Positions 11,451 to 22,556 of a DNA stretch of 64,000 bases are shown one piece after another. The stretch covers positions 64,199,593-64,263,592 of the forward strand of contig CM056738.1 of NCBI GenBank assembly GCA_029844215.1, read 5' to 3'. The notes beneath the pieces are model-generated. The model was not told the DNA's origin. It worked only from the letters and a program-made list of their open reading frames with translations, and made no database searches. Within the stretch, counting starts at the first letter, position 1. Every line of letters begins with the position of its first letter. The DNA comes from Przewalskia tangutica (lineage: Eukaryota; Streptophyta; Magnoliopsida; Solanales; Solanaceae). A program made the translations under genes and the position numbers.

Positions 11451-12319
11451 GGCGGGTGGTTCTGCTTTGATCGTGAGCTTCCTATTTTTATGTTGTAAGT
11501 ATACTCTTGATTACTCTCATTGTTAGTAAGGCACGAATCGTTAATTGAGTTATCATACATGTCTCCAGTTTTATTATAGACTTATGATTTCATTACAGTA
11601 CTTTCAGTTTCCCATATTTGGTACATGTTGTACTGACCTCCTTCGGGGGGCTGCGTTCATGTCGCAGGTAGAGTATACGGGTTGCTGATCCTCACTCTTA
11701 GGATCACTGTTCAGCTCTTGGGAATCTCCTTTACTTGGGAGGCTTATCCCTGGTATGGTCGATTGTTGTATATTCAGGGGTATGGCGGGGCCCTATCCCG
11801 TCACAGTTGTTATTCTTAGAGGTCTGTAGTCACATTTGTGGATTGGGTTGTAAAGAAAAAAATGTATTGTTTTATTATGTATAGTTTACGGAAGGTGGCC
11901 TTATCGGCTAGTCTGTTGTTATTTTATGTTAAGCATTTTATCAGTTGTGTATGTTCCGCTGCTATTCTCTGATATATACCGAAAGGGGTGCCCAAATAAG
12001 GCACCAGTCGCGGGCCCGGGGTCGGGTCGTGACACCTTATCAGTCCCCCGTAAATGGGTAAAACAACTTCTCATAAGCTCTTATTCGTGTTGTCTTAATC
12101 ATAACAACCATACTTACTCCATACGGATCTCATCCGTACAATTTTCTTAAGCATACTACGTAGCTTAATCTATTAACATAGTCTTCCATTATGTCCCTTA
12201 ATTATAACTTCTTAAGGGTCCGTTACCTTCTCATACAGATCATCATCTCCTAATTATCTCAAATTAGTAAGTAAAACCTTGATGAGAATTCATTAACCTT
12301 TTTCATACCTTCCCGGTAT

Positions 12320-12508
12320 CTATTTAATCCTTACCAATCCTTGGTAATCTAAAATCATTCTAGGCAACACGCGTCTGACCCTCATACGTAAATCCGTATA
12401 GCCGTATGTAATTATACCAACTACACCACAATTATTACCAACCTGGATACGCAATCCACATAATCCTTCCTGGGTCACTGATGCCTTTCTCATAGCTGCA
12501 ATCAACAT
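12320..12508 (-). CDS. Conserved small open frame of C (62 codons), unknown
   Basis: It starts ATG at 12508 and reads MLIAAMRKASVTQEGLCGLR onward to a stop at 12320. A (17053-17238) and F (50270-50458) have the same frame with the same stop position and no indel. It occupies the place where gag would start, about 200 bases after the primer site. No domain is recognisable. It has basic and hydrophobic residues but no clear signal or membrane segment. It may be chance openness in a young, non-coding leader. Treat it as a hypothesis. Confidence 0.25.
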   Translation of the reverse strand: MLIAAMRKASVTQEGLCGLRIQVGNNCGVVGIITYGYTDLRMRVRRVLPRMILDYQGLVRIK

Positions 12509-12683
12509 AACTCGTTAGGGAGAGACGACCCTAACCACACAGCTCTATCGCACGATCTCAGAGTGAGAAGAATGGAAACCAATCTTAAATGTCCTGCAGC
12601 CTCCTGGTTATAGATGTGGTGCACAACACACCGATAACCAAGACTATACTAGACACGGTCAGTAGACACTTTCCGAGGACTAA

Positions 12684-12697
12684 CTGCTCTGATACCA
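12684..12697 (-). other. C primer-binding site
   Basis: The minus strand reads TGGTATCAGAGCAG, an intact match to the initiator tRNA-Met 3' end, five bases from the LTR end at 12703. Confidence 0.88.
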
Positions 12698-12702
12698 CTT
12701 TT

Positions 12703-12708
12703 GTCACT
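12703..12708 (-). repeat. Terminal six bases of C 5' LTR
   Basis: TGTCAC is the LTR end stranded left of element A. The bases GTCAC (12704-12708) also serve as A's left target duplication. Confidence 0.7.
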
Positions 12709-12930
12709 GTTACACCCCGTAATTCCAGGACATGAATAAGAGAATAGACGCGAGAACACAAGACTTGAAAATTGGTACGAAAGAAAGAATTGTTTTTCCG
12801 AAGGAAAATCTTCCGAACTTCGGAAAGGAAAAATGTTCGTTGATGAGAATTAGATTCTTAGAATACTTTATTTGAGGAGTATGGAATTTATTATCATTGT
12901 GGAAATTTATTTTATGGATTTGGTCACGTA

Positions 12931-13227
12931 GGGCCCACCCGAGAAATTTTACGTTTTGTGGGGCCCACGAGGGTTACGAAATTTTATGGACGAATGGGAG
13001 GGTGACACATGTCACCCCCCCACATGGTCTTGGACGAATTGGACCTAGGTTAGGTGGTCAAGTGACCAAGGTTAAGTGATCTTGTGACCAAGGTTAAGTA
13101 GCCTAAAAGTGGATGACAAGCTTGAGATAATTGACTAAGTCAATGAGCCCACTATGCTAGATATTTAATCCTATTCATCCAAACCCCACAAGTGTTATAA
13201 TATTGACCCTCCATTGTTTTATATATA
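12931..13227 (+). promoter_or_regulatory. U3 promoter core of A 5' LTR
   Basis: Two GGGCCCAC boxes (12931 and 12961) lie exactly 30 bases apart. They match the known plant TCP-factor consensus GGNCCCAC. The palindrome GGGTGACACATGTCACCC follows at 13000-13017, and TATATATA at 13220-13227. Factor binding is inference. Confidence 0.58.
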
Positions 13228-15605
13228 CTACACTAGTGCAAGACAAGTCTTCACACTTAGAGAAATTTGAGAAAACTTTAGGAGCTCAAAATGTTGCTCT
13301 CGGCTTTGCCTATATTCCCACACAAAATTTTTTAGTTTGTGGTTCATTATTCACAATACTTTAACCCAAGGTCCCTAGGGGTATTGTAAGAATATCTCAA
13401 TAGAAAGATCCCGGAAAAACGACATTTTCACGTTAGTCGCAAGGCGAAAACCTAAGGTGTTCTTCAACTTTGAAGATGGAACTTGAAGAGGAGTTCTTCA
13501 TGAGCTTCTAAGGAGTGCTTGGAGTGGATTGGAACCTAAGAAGATGAGCTAAAAGTTGTTAAGGATCGACTTTTATGCTTGGACATTATTAGGTCTTATT
13601 GAAGTAAAAATCTTCATCTTCTTAATGTAATTGAAGATTACATGTTATAGTAGTTTAGAAATGAGCATGTGGTATATAGAATGAAGTTTGAAAAGATTTG
13701 GATCATGTCGACATGTTAAAACCGAAAATGGACAAGTTAGCCATTAATGTTGTAATCAATTTGGTCGATAGTTACAATCGTCGCATGTTATGGAAGAAAA
13801 GAATTATAGTTGTTGTAATTGTTATTATGTATATAACATATTGGAATAACAACTTGGATTGAAAAGGGAATTGAAAGGAAATTGATATTGTTATGGATAG
13901 TGTTATTGCCGAGAATGTGCCTTAAGGAATTGACAGTTTTATATTTATTGTGGGGCAGAATTTTACACGTCCTATTAGGCATGTAATCCCCTTTGTATTT
14001 GCTAAATTGTTGGGCCTTAAATGTGGCGTTTTGTTATTGATTTTCGGGCCTTGAAAAAGGTGGAAAAGTACGTAGAAACAAAGGAAGTGCTGCCCGATTT
14101 TCCGTAGAATAAGAGACCTTACACTTAGTATGATTCTACGTTAAGAAGTGAGGAGTTGATAGACATGTTATGATTAATATAGGTTGAAGTACTACGAGTA
14201 GCGTATTCTACTTAAAGGATGGAATAGCTATCAAGGTTGAAGTACTTTGGAGCATTTTGCTACTTGTCGATAATCATCGCTAGGTATGTGAACCTCTTCC
14301 TCCTTTTGGCATGATTCTATGTATGAAATATAAATGTGGTGTTATTTCATGATTCCTTCTACTCTTAGAAGTTAAGAGGTATGTATGTTGATTTACTCTA
14401 TGTGAAAGTTATGTCTAAGTTATCCTAAGTTCTTACCAAGTCTTATGGGGGATGTTGGTAAGAGTCGTTAGCAAGTATTTGGAGTCGAGTTGACTTTGCT
14501 AATTTATTGCATGAATGAGAATAAGTATCGAACAAGCCATTGCAGCGTTAATAAAAGTAAATGTATCGACAATCAATTATATTAAAATGAGTAGAATTCT
14601 CCATCTGCATAGAAACTAAGATAAGACAAAATTATATTACATTTTCTAGATCATGGCTGCTTTAATAAGATCGTTATAAACAAGTATAACCTATTCACAA
14701 CGCATAAAAGTATATGTTACTTAATATTAAAGAGTTTACGTTATGAAATTTTAAGACCATGAACCTTGAATTCTTAAAAGGTTAAGAGACTTTATTTTTA
14801 AAGTTGAGAGACTTTATTTTTAAAGTTAAAGAGACTTGATATTCTAAGTTAAGAAACTTGATTTCTAAATTTAAGAGACTTGAAGTATTTGAAAGTATAA
14901 GTCTCTTGGTTATAAAAAAAAGAATGAATTAGTCTAAGGCATAAAGTTAGTATAACGGCTTTATGGGAAGTTGGTTATAACAACTTTATGAAAGGTTAGA
15001 AGAATGGTTTTCTCTAGTAATGTAAACAAAGAAATGACTTGAAATAAGGAAGGCAATTTGATTTAAAGGTATCAATTGCTTAAAGTTTTAAAGTAAGGGT
15101 CACTTGATTTAGAAGCCTAGCAATGTATTTCTAAAAATGTAGTGACTTGTTTGAAATGTAGACATGCCTTGATACTACGGGTGTTAGTATCTTGGGGTTT
15201 ATATGAAAAGGAGTCTTTTGAAAAGAATGGAAATACGTAGTACTTTGGGTTAAATTCCCGGATTTTTATGTGAAACGAAAAGTGTCTTGAGTATATAAAA
15301 TGAAAGTCTAAAGATTTTATGAACTTGCATATGCTTGCTTGTGATAGCCTTGAGTGCAAGTATTATATGTTTACGCTGTCGTGACTCTCAGTTGGAGGGC
15401 CGGTTGTCTTGTTGTGAATTTACTTGGACCTACCGACAGTGACGGAGGTTTCCACGGGTATGCTTCCATTGTGATTGATCCTTGGACATACTTTTACGAT
15501 GTGGGATTCCGGGGCATGCGACCAGGAGGCGGGTTAGATTCCCGGATTTGTTTTATTACCCCATGGCCATGCTTATATGATGAGGGATTCCGGGGCATGC
15601 AACCA

Positions 15606-15901
15606 TGTTATATACGATTATTACTCCATGGACTAGCACCCCATGAAGACATGTACCCAAGATGAGGGATTCCACGGGCATGTTATATACGATTATTACT
15701 CCATGGACTACTCCCCATGAATACATGTACCCGAGATGAGGGATTCCACGGGCATGTTATATACGATTATTACTCCATGGACTAGCTCCCCATGAAGACA
15801 TGTACCCGAGATGAGGGATTCCACGGGCATGTTATATACGATTATTACCCCATGGATTAGCTCTCCATGAAGTCATGTGCAGAGATGAGGATTCCACGGC
15901 A
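15606..15901 (+). repeat. 75-base tandem repeats in A 5' LTR
   Basis: About four copies start near 15606, 15681, 15755 and 15830. Each contains TGTTATATACGATTATTAC, CCATGGA, ATGTACCCGAGATGAGG and ATTCCACGGGCA. The sister LTR has about three copies at 40354-40560. Confidence 0.92.
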
Positions 15902-15903
15902 TA

Positions 15904-15905
<2 letters not shown>

Positions 15906-15944
<39 letters not shown>
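15906..15944 (+). repeat. TA dinucleotide microsatellite
   Basis: An uninterrupted run of about 19 AT/TA units, immediately after the tandem array. The sister LTR (40578-40592) has only about seven units. Confidence 0.97.
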
Positions 15945-15946
<2 letters not shown>

Positions 15947-15960
15947 TATATATTGCATAT

Positions 15961-16200
15961 GTGTACGCCGACAATGAGGTAGGATGCCACAGTGCGTCAC
16001 ATGGTTATATTTTACACTTACGGCTGTCGGCAGTGATGGGGGATTCCACGGGCAGGGATATATATATATGTATTGTATGTGTGTACGCCGACAGTGAGGT
16101 AGGATGCCACGGGCGCGTCACATGGTTATATTTTACACTTATAGCTGTCGGCAGTGATGGGGGATTCCACGGGCACGCTTTGATATTTGTGGGCTTGAGA
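15961..16200 (+). repeat. Two 120-base repeats in A 5' LTR
   Basis: Copies start at 15961 and 16081 with GTGTACGCCGACA, and each includes CTGTCGGCAGTGATGGGGGA. Related sequence is in F at 49186-49345 and in A's 3' LTR at 40600-40810. Confidence 0.88.
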
Positions 16201-16860
16201 CCCTTACTGGATTGTGTGATGATATTTGAGGGCTTGTGTCCATAGCCCTGGTGTGACTATTGTTCATGTGTTGAAATAGTATGTACAAGGTAAAACTGAC
16301 TTTCATTACTTTCACTTCGGCAAGGCACAGTGTACTGTTATTTTGGTTATCATACATGTCTCCATCTTTATTATAGACTGTTATGATTTCATTACAGTAT
16401 TTTCAGTTTCACATACTTGGTACATATTTCGTACTGACCTCCTTCGGGGGGCTGCGTTCATGCCGCAGGTTGAGGTACATAGCTTGCTGATCCTCATTCT
16501 TAGGATCACTGTTCAGCTGGTTGGGAAGCTCCATTATTTCGGAGGCTTTGTATTTTGGTACAGTTCCCTGAGGTTGTACATTTTGTACATTCAGGGGTAT
16601 GTCGGGGCCCTGTCCCATCACAGTTGTTACGTCAAAACTATTAGAGGTCTGTAGTCATATCTTGTGGGTCGTTTGTAAAAAAAAGGTACTGCTTTTGGTT
16701 TTACGTAGTTTATGTATCCAGGAAGGTAGTCTTATCGGCTAACCTGTTATTTATTTCCTGTTAAGTTTATGTATGTTCCGCTGATTATCTCTGATGTATA
16801 CCTGTAAGGGTGCCCAGGTAGGGCACCAGTCGCGGGCCCGGGGTCGGGTCGTGACAAAAG

Positions 16861-16874
16861 TGGTATCAGAGCAG
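16861..16874 (+). other. A primer-binding site
   Basis: TGGTATCAGAGCAG begins four bases after the 5' LTR and is complementary to the 3' end of initiator tRNA-Met. Confidence 0.92.
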
Positions 16875-17052
16875 TTAGTCCTCGGAAAGTGTCTACAGAC
16901 CGTGTCTAGTAGAGTCTTGATTATCGGTGTGTTGTGCACCACATCTATAATCAGGAGGCTACAGGACATTTAGGATTGGTTTCCATTCTTCTCACTCTGA
17001 GATCGTGCGATAGAGCTTTGTTGTTAGGATCGTCTCTCTCTAACGAGTTATA

Positions 17053-17238
17053 TTGATTGCAGCTATGAGAAAGGCAGCAGTAACCCAGGAAGGACTATGT
17101 GGATTGCGTATCCAGGTTGGTAATTATTGTAGTATAGTTGGTATTATGACGTACAACTATACAGATTTATGTATGAGGGTCATTTATGGGTTGCCTAGAA
17201 TGATTTTAGATTACCAAGAGTTGGTAAGGACTAACTAG
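17053..17238 (+). CDS. Conserved small open frame of A, unknown
   Basis: The frame matches those in C (12320-12508) and F (50270-50458). In A the first ATG has become ATA, so translation would need TTG at 17053 or the internal ATG at 17065. The block AVTQEGLCGLRIQVGN is unchanged between A and F. The loss of the start in one copy argues against strong selection for a protein. No known family is recognised. Confidence 0.22.
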   Translation: MIAAMRKAAVTQEGLCGLRIQVGNYCSIVGIMTYNYTDLCMRVIYGLPRMILDYQELVRTN

Positions 17239-17730
17239 ATACCGGGAAGATATGAAACAGTTTTTGAATTCTCGCCAAGGTCTTATGTTTTATTTTTGAA
17301 ATTATTGGGAAATGATGAGCTGTCTGATAGGGTAGTGAACCCTTAAGAAGTCATGTTAAGGAACCTAACAGAATTCCATGTTAATAGATTAAGCTGCGTG
17401 GTAGGCTTAAGAGAATTGTACGGATAAGATCCGTATGGAGTAAGTAATGGTTATTGTGATCGAGACAACATGGTTATGATATTACGAGAAGTTATTTTAC
17501 CCATTTTCGGGGAGACTGATAAGGTAGGCTTGGTGCATGGAAATTGCGAGCCTAAGAATATTGATAACCGCCGAGACCTTAGGTATATAAGGCCTTCTCG
17601 AGCAATAGGATTTTATTCAGACTAAGGGTAAGAGTTAAGTGCGACGGTGGGTCGGGTTGAGGACATATTACGGGTCGCCCCATAGCCTGAAATGGAGTGG
17701 GATCGGTTGGTAGTAGTTCCGATACGTGAC

Positions 17731-17830
17731 AGGGTCACGAGGGTGCAAAGCCCAAGTCTAGTTAATTGTTTTACGGGTTCGTGGACGCGTTCCACCGGAA
17801 CCAGGTCGTGAGAGCCAGAAATGGCCTTAC
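17731..17830 (+). other. Shared non-coding interior module (A copy)
   Basis: GGGTCACGAGGGTGCAAAG, CCCAAGTCTAGTTAATTG and GTTCGTGGACGCGTTCCAC recur in F and, more weakly, in all four B elements, despite otherwise different interiors. Confidence 0.55.
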
Positions 17831-17924
17831 AGTATTTAATAGAGTGACTCCAAAGATTGGAGGCCAGAATCGATATGGAAGTATGCTAGTATAAGTTGGA
17901 GGTACGTAAAGAATACAACCAGTA

Positions 17925-18080
17925 AGAAAGTGTAGAATCGCCGATTGGTTGGTTCCACGTAGGCGAGGTTCAGATAATTGGCCCAGACTTGATTCAGCGG
18001 GTTGTGGATAAGGCGAAGCTTATCCAGGAAAGATTTTTAGTAAGCTCGGAGTCAGCAGAAACTTTATGCAGATGAACGAC
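17925..18080 (+). pseudogene. Integrase C-terminal fossil of A
   Basis: One frame still reads SPIGWFHVGEVQIIGPDLIQ and then VVDKAKLIQERF, the tail of Ty3/gypsy integrase, and the same bases occur in D near 8770-8900. The DDE core is absent. It shows that A arose from a pol-bearing parent by deleting nearly everything between the leader and this point. Confidence 0.72.
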
Positions 18081-18208
18081 GTCGACACTTGGAGTTCAGG
18101 TTGACGTTTTAGTATGAGTATTGTTACATGGTCGTGGGTAGCATATGTTGTATGAAGGGTGTAGTAAAAGGAGACTATGTCGCTATAATTAGATTAGAAT
18201 CCGAAAGA

Positions 18209-18243
18209 ACATTCAGGGACGAATGTTTCTAAGGGGGGAAGAA
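18209..18243 (+). other. A hairpin (one arm mutated) and polypurine tract
   Basis: AACATTCA, GGGA, CGAATGTT is the same hairpin as elsewhere but with one arm changed from CG to CA, as expected from CpG decay. TCTAAGGGGGGAAGAA follows and abuts the LTR. Confidence 0.75.
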
Positions 18244-20534
18244 TGTTACACCCCGTAATTCCAGGATATGAATAAGAGAATAGATGCGAGAACACAACAC
18301 TTGAAAATTGGTACGAAAGAAAGAATTATTTATTCCGATGGAAAATTTTCCGAACTTCGAAAAGGAAAAATGTCTGTTGATGAGAATTAGATTCTTAGAA
18401 TACTTTATTTGAGGAGTATGAAATTTATTATCATTGTGGAAATTTATTTTACGGATTTGGTCACGTAGGGCCCACCCGAGAAATTTTACGTTTTGTGGGG
18501 CCCACGAGGGTTACGAAACTTTATGGACGAATGGGAGGGAGACACGTTTCACCCCCCCACATGGTCTTGGAAGAATTGGACCTAGGTTAGCTGGTCAAGT
18601 GACCAAGGTTAAGTAGCTTCAAAGTGGATGACAAGCTTGAGATAATTGACTAAGTCAATGAGCCCACTTGGCTAGATATTTAATCCTCTTCATCCAAACC
18701 CCACAAGGGTTATAATCTTGACCCTCCATTGTTTTATATATACTACACTAGTGCAAGACAAGTCTTCACACTTAGAGAAATTTGAGAAAACTTTAGGAGC
18801 TCACAATGTTGCTCTCGACTTTGCCTATATTCCCACAAAAAAAAATTTAGTTTGTGGTTCATTATTCACAATACTTTAACCCAAGGTCCCTAGGGGTATT
18901 GTAAGGATATCTCAATAGAAAGATCCCGGAAAAACGACGTTTTCACATTAGTCGCAAGGCGAAAACCTAAGGTGTTCTTCAACTTTGAAGATGGAACTTG
19001 AAGAGGAGTTCATCATGAGCTTCTAAGGAGTGCTTGGAGTAGATTGGAACATAAGAAGAGGAGCGAAAAGTTGCTAAGGATCGACTTTTACGCTTGGACA
19101 TTATTAGGGCTTATTGAGGTAAAAATCTTCATCTTCTTAATGTAATTGAAGATTACATGTTATAGTAGTTTAGAAATGAGCATGTGGTATATAGAATGAA
19201 GTTTGAAAAGATTTGGATCATGTCGACATGTTAAAACTGAAAATGGACAAGTTAGCCATTAATGTTGTAATCAATTTGGTCGATAGTTACAATCGTCGCA
19301 TGTTAATGAAGAAAGGAATTATAGTTGTTGTAATTGTTATTATATATATAACATATTGGAATAACAACTTGGATTGAAAAAGGAATTGAAAGGAAATTGA
19401 TATTGTTATGGATAGTGTTATTGCCGAGAATGTGCCTTAAGGAATGGACAGTTTTATATTGATTGTGGGGCAGGATTTTACACGTCTTATTAGGCGTGTA
19501 ATTCCCTTTGTATTTGCTGAATTGTTGGGCCTTAAATGTGGCGTTTGGTTATTGATTTTCGGGCATTGAAAAAGGTGGAAAAGTACGTAGAAACAAAGGA
19601 AGTGCTGCCCGATTTTCCGTAGAATAAGAGACCTTACACTTAGTATAATTATACGTTAAGAAGTGAGGAGTTGATAGAAATATTATGATTAATATAGGTT
19701 GAAGTACTACGAGTAGCGTATTCTACTTAAAGGATGGAATAACTATCAAGGTTGAAGTACTTTGGAGTATTTTGCTACTTGTCGATAATCGTCGCGAGGT
19801 ATGTGAACCTCTTCCTCCTTTTGGCATGATTCTATGTATGAAATATAAATGTGGTGTTATTTCATGATTCCTTCTACTCTTAGAAGTTAAGAGGTATGTA
19901 TGTTGATTTACTCTATGTGAAAGTTATGTCTAAGTTATCCTAAGTTCTTACCAAGTCTTATGGGGATGTTGGTAAGAGTCGTTAGGAAGTATTTGGAGTC
20001 GAGTTGACTTTGCTAATTTACTGCACGAATGAGAATAAGTATCGAACAAGCCATTGCAGCGTTAATAAAAGAAAATGTATCGACAATCAATTACATTAAA
20101 ATGAGTAGAATTCTCCATCTGCATAGAAACTAAGATAAGACAAAATTGTATTACATTTTCTAGATCATGGCTGCTTTAATAAGATCGTTATAAACGAGTA
20201 TAACCCATTCACAAAACATAAAAGTATATGTTACTTAATATTAAAGAGTTTACGTTATGAAGTTTTAAGACCATGAACCTTGAATTCTTAAAAGGTTAAG
20301 AGACTTTATTTTTAAAGTTAAGAGACTTTATTTTTAAAGTTAAGAGACTTTATTTTTAAAGTTAAAGAGACTTGATATTCTAAGTTAAGAAACTTGATTT
20401 ATAAAGTTAAGAGACTTGAAGTATTTGATAGTATAAGTCTCTTGGTTATAAAAAAAAGAATGAATTAGTCTAAGGCATAAAGTTAGTATAACGGCTTTAT
20501 GGGAAGTTGGTTATAACAACTTTATGGAAGGTTA
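18244..20534 (+). repeat. A 3' LTR, first part
   Basis: It matches 12709-14999 of the 5' LTR closely and stops at ATGGAAGGTTA, where B1 is inserted. It resumes at 39656. The last five bases, GGTTA, are B1's left target duplication. Confidence 0.93.
18468..18742 (+). promoter_or_regulatory. U3 promoter core of A 3' LTR
   Basis: Paired GGGCCCAC boxes (18468 and 18498, again 30 bases apart), a decayed palindrome GGGAGACACGTTTCACCC (18537-18554) and TATATATA (18735-18742). Confidence 0.52.
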
Positions 20535-22556
20535 TGTTATACCCCGTATTTCTAGAGTATGTACGTGAGGGCGTACGTATACAATTTGAGCCTTAAAGTT
20601 GGCTAGTTTCGAAATTTGTACACAACACCCGAGAGGAGTCATTTTTCGACGAAACGTTTCCACAGCTTTCGAAGGGAAAATTCCGGCTATGTCATTAATA
20701 ATTTTTGCGGATTTTTCCGAGAGACGAAACATTTTGGACCAACGGGAGGGTGACATGTGTCACCCTCACATTGGAAGAGGTTGGACGGCATTTGGCTAAG
20801 TCTTGCACGTTTTTTGTGCTAAAAAATGTGGTCAAGGGTTAGGTAGGATATTTTGGGTAGATGGATAAGGTAGCACATGGCTTAATCTTGGCCTTACACT
20901 TGCTATGCACTTGTCTTCATCTTGGCCATTGGTTGGCCTTCACTTGACCTATAAATACCCCTCTAAGTGATGAACTTTCTTCATCCAAAAATTGAGCAAT
21001 CTTTCTAAGTCTCAAACCCTCCCTCTCCCTCTTGTGGTCTCGTCCACCACACACCCCTCCCCCCTCTTGAAGGCCCCTTGGCCGATACCCACCCTCCCTT
21101 GTAGAGGCTTGGCTGGGTACATACCCCTAGCCTAGTTGTCTCGTATAAATACCACTTGTTGTGTTATAGAAATACTCTCCTAGTATTGTTGTTATGTCCA
21201 AATACCTTGGCCCAAATACCTTGTATTTTTCCCAAAGTTACACTTGTACAAAAGCCAGAAAATACTATTATACTTCCTCGATCACAAAAATGAAACCCTA
21301 AGTAAATCTTCACCGTAGTTGAAGTTATAAGTATAAGTTGGTTAGAACTTCTAAGGGTTGGTTGGAGCGGGTCAAGCGCACGGAGTAGAGCTAAACCTTG
21401 CTCGGATCGACATTTAAACTCGGATAATTTTGGGCTTATCGAGGTAAACACTCTTGACCTTCTATTGTAATTGGAAATTACATATTGTAGAAATATATAG
21501 TTGAAGTATACTATATATAGAACTGAACATTATAATGGGGCGGCAATGTCTTTTGACTTAAGCTGAATAATACTTACGCAATGTCTTGCGACTTAAGCTG
21601 AATTTAAAGAAGAGAAGCGAATCAGAATTGCATAGGGTGTATTAGATGAGACTTGTGTAGCATTAATGTGTAGTAGAATTGTACACGCCGGTTAGACATA
21701 TTAACCCCTCGGTTGGCTTAGTAGCGGCCTCGATAGAGAGAGATTTCTGTCATTGGGGGAGTGTCTTAGAATTTTACGTAGAATATTCTACGTCGGGATC
21801 TAAAAGATATTAATAGCGCTTTGTGGCCTCTATAGGTTGTAGTACTACGTGTGGGTGATACGCTTGACCGAGAGTGTAGCGGTTTGGGGGTACTTGGAGC
21901 GTTTGCTATTAGTCGATACTCGTCGCGAGGTATGTGAACCTCTTCCGATCTGTTCTAGCATGATATGTGTATAACTATGTAGTACCAGACGTACATGTGT
22001 TAAATGTATTTGATTGCCTTTAAACATAAAGTGTTATAACAACTTTATGTAAATGAGAAATGCTTTGTGGTTTTTAAAAGATAAGCGATTTGACTTATAA
22101 CCGACTTTGTTGTAAAAGAACCTTGAAGTATTCTAAGAGATTAAGAAACCTTTTTGAAAGAAGTGTATACTTGGTTTGAAAACATAAAAGTTATACCAGC
22201 TTTATGAGAAGTTAGGTGTAACGCCTTAAGAGAGATAAAAAGAATGGTTTAATGGTTTAGAAGTTAAGAGACTTGACTTAATATGGATGTTTGTGTGAAA
22301 CCTCATTCGTGAGTAATGAGTACTTGGTTTTGTGGAAGGAATAATGTTTCCGATTTGGAAATCGAATGTGTATCGACAAACCACTGCAGCGTTAATAAAG
22401 GAAAATGTATTGAATAATTAAGTATTATTAAAACCAGTAGAAACCTCCATCTGCATAGAAGCTAAGATGAGACAAAATGATATTACATTTTCTAGATCAT
22501 GGCTGCTTAATAAGATTGATTATGAACAAGAATAACCTACTCGCCTAGGGCATATG
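20535..22556 (+). repeat. B1 5' LTR, first part
   Basis: It begins TGTTATACCCCGTATTTC and is colinear with 35954-37970 of the 3' LTR. It breaks off at ATATG (22552-22556), the left target duplication of B2, and continues at 32115. Confidence 0.93.
20748..20957 (+). promoter_or_regulatory. U3 promoter core of B1 5' LTR
   Basis: GGGTGACATGTGTCACCC (20748-20765) precedes a TATA box TATAAATA (20950-20957). The leader-side donor-like motif GAGGTAAAC is at 21441-21449. Confidence 0.6.

Larger units (their letters stand above)
7724..12034 (+). mobile_element. Element D: Ty3/gypsy retrotransposon, 3' part only
   Basis: What remains in the window is the end of pol (7724-about 8950), the polypurine tract and the 3' LTR (9087-12034). 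The 5' LTR, gag and earlier pol must lie left of B3, which interrupts D's pol. D itself sits in the interior of minus-strand element C: C-type sequence resumes right after 12034, with CCTTA (12035-12039) as the expected right target duplication. Its LTR resembles that of E. Confidence 0.85.
9087..12034 (+). repeat. D 3' LTR
   Basis: This LTR of 2,948 bases starts TGTTACACCCCGG after the polypurine tract and ends GGTCGTGACA. It has a G-box palindrome and TATA box within the first 350 bases, a splice-donor-like GAGGTATAA at 9811, and three tandem arrays (10951-11095, 11115-11276, 11284-11450). The conserved terminal block from about 11550 includes TTATCATACATGTCTCC and GACCTCCTTCGGGGGGCTGCG. 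Confidence 0.9.
12035..12702 (-). other. C interior fragment (leader region)
   Basis: The reverse complement matches 16857-17530 of A and 50081-50720 of F along its length. It holds the primer site and a 62-codon open frame. The remainder shows no gag similarity. Confidence 0.8.
12709..16856 (+). repeat. A 5' LTR
   Basis: It starts TGTTACACCCCGTAATTCC and ends GGTCGTGACA beside the primer site. Within it are paired GGGCCCAC boxes, a G-box-like palindrome, a TATA box (13220), a donor-like GAGGTAAA block, a 75-base tandem array (15606-15901), a TA microsatellite (15906-15944) and a pair of 120-base repeats (15961-16200). Confidence 0.93.
16857..18243 (+). other. A interior, no complete gene
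   Basis: This interior of 1,387 bases holds the primer site, a 61-codon open frame (17053-17238), the shared non-coding module (17731-17830), an integrase tail fossil (17925-18080) and the hairpin plus polypurine tract. About 17240-17730 is conserved with F and C as DNA but shows no protein similarity I recognise. Confidence 0.85.

Noticed and set aside
15354..16245. Open frames of 94-103 codons in A's LTR
   Set aside because: They overlap the 75- and 120-base tandem repeats and change length with unit number in the sister LTR.
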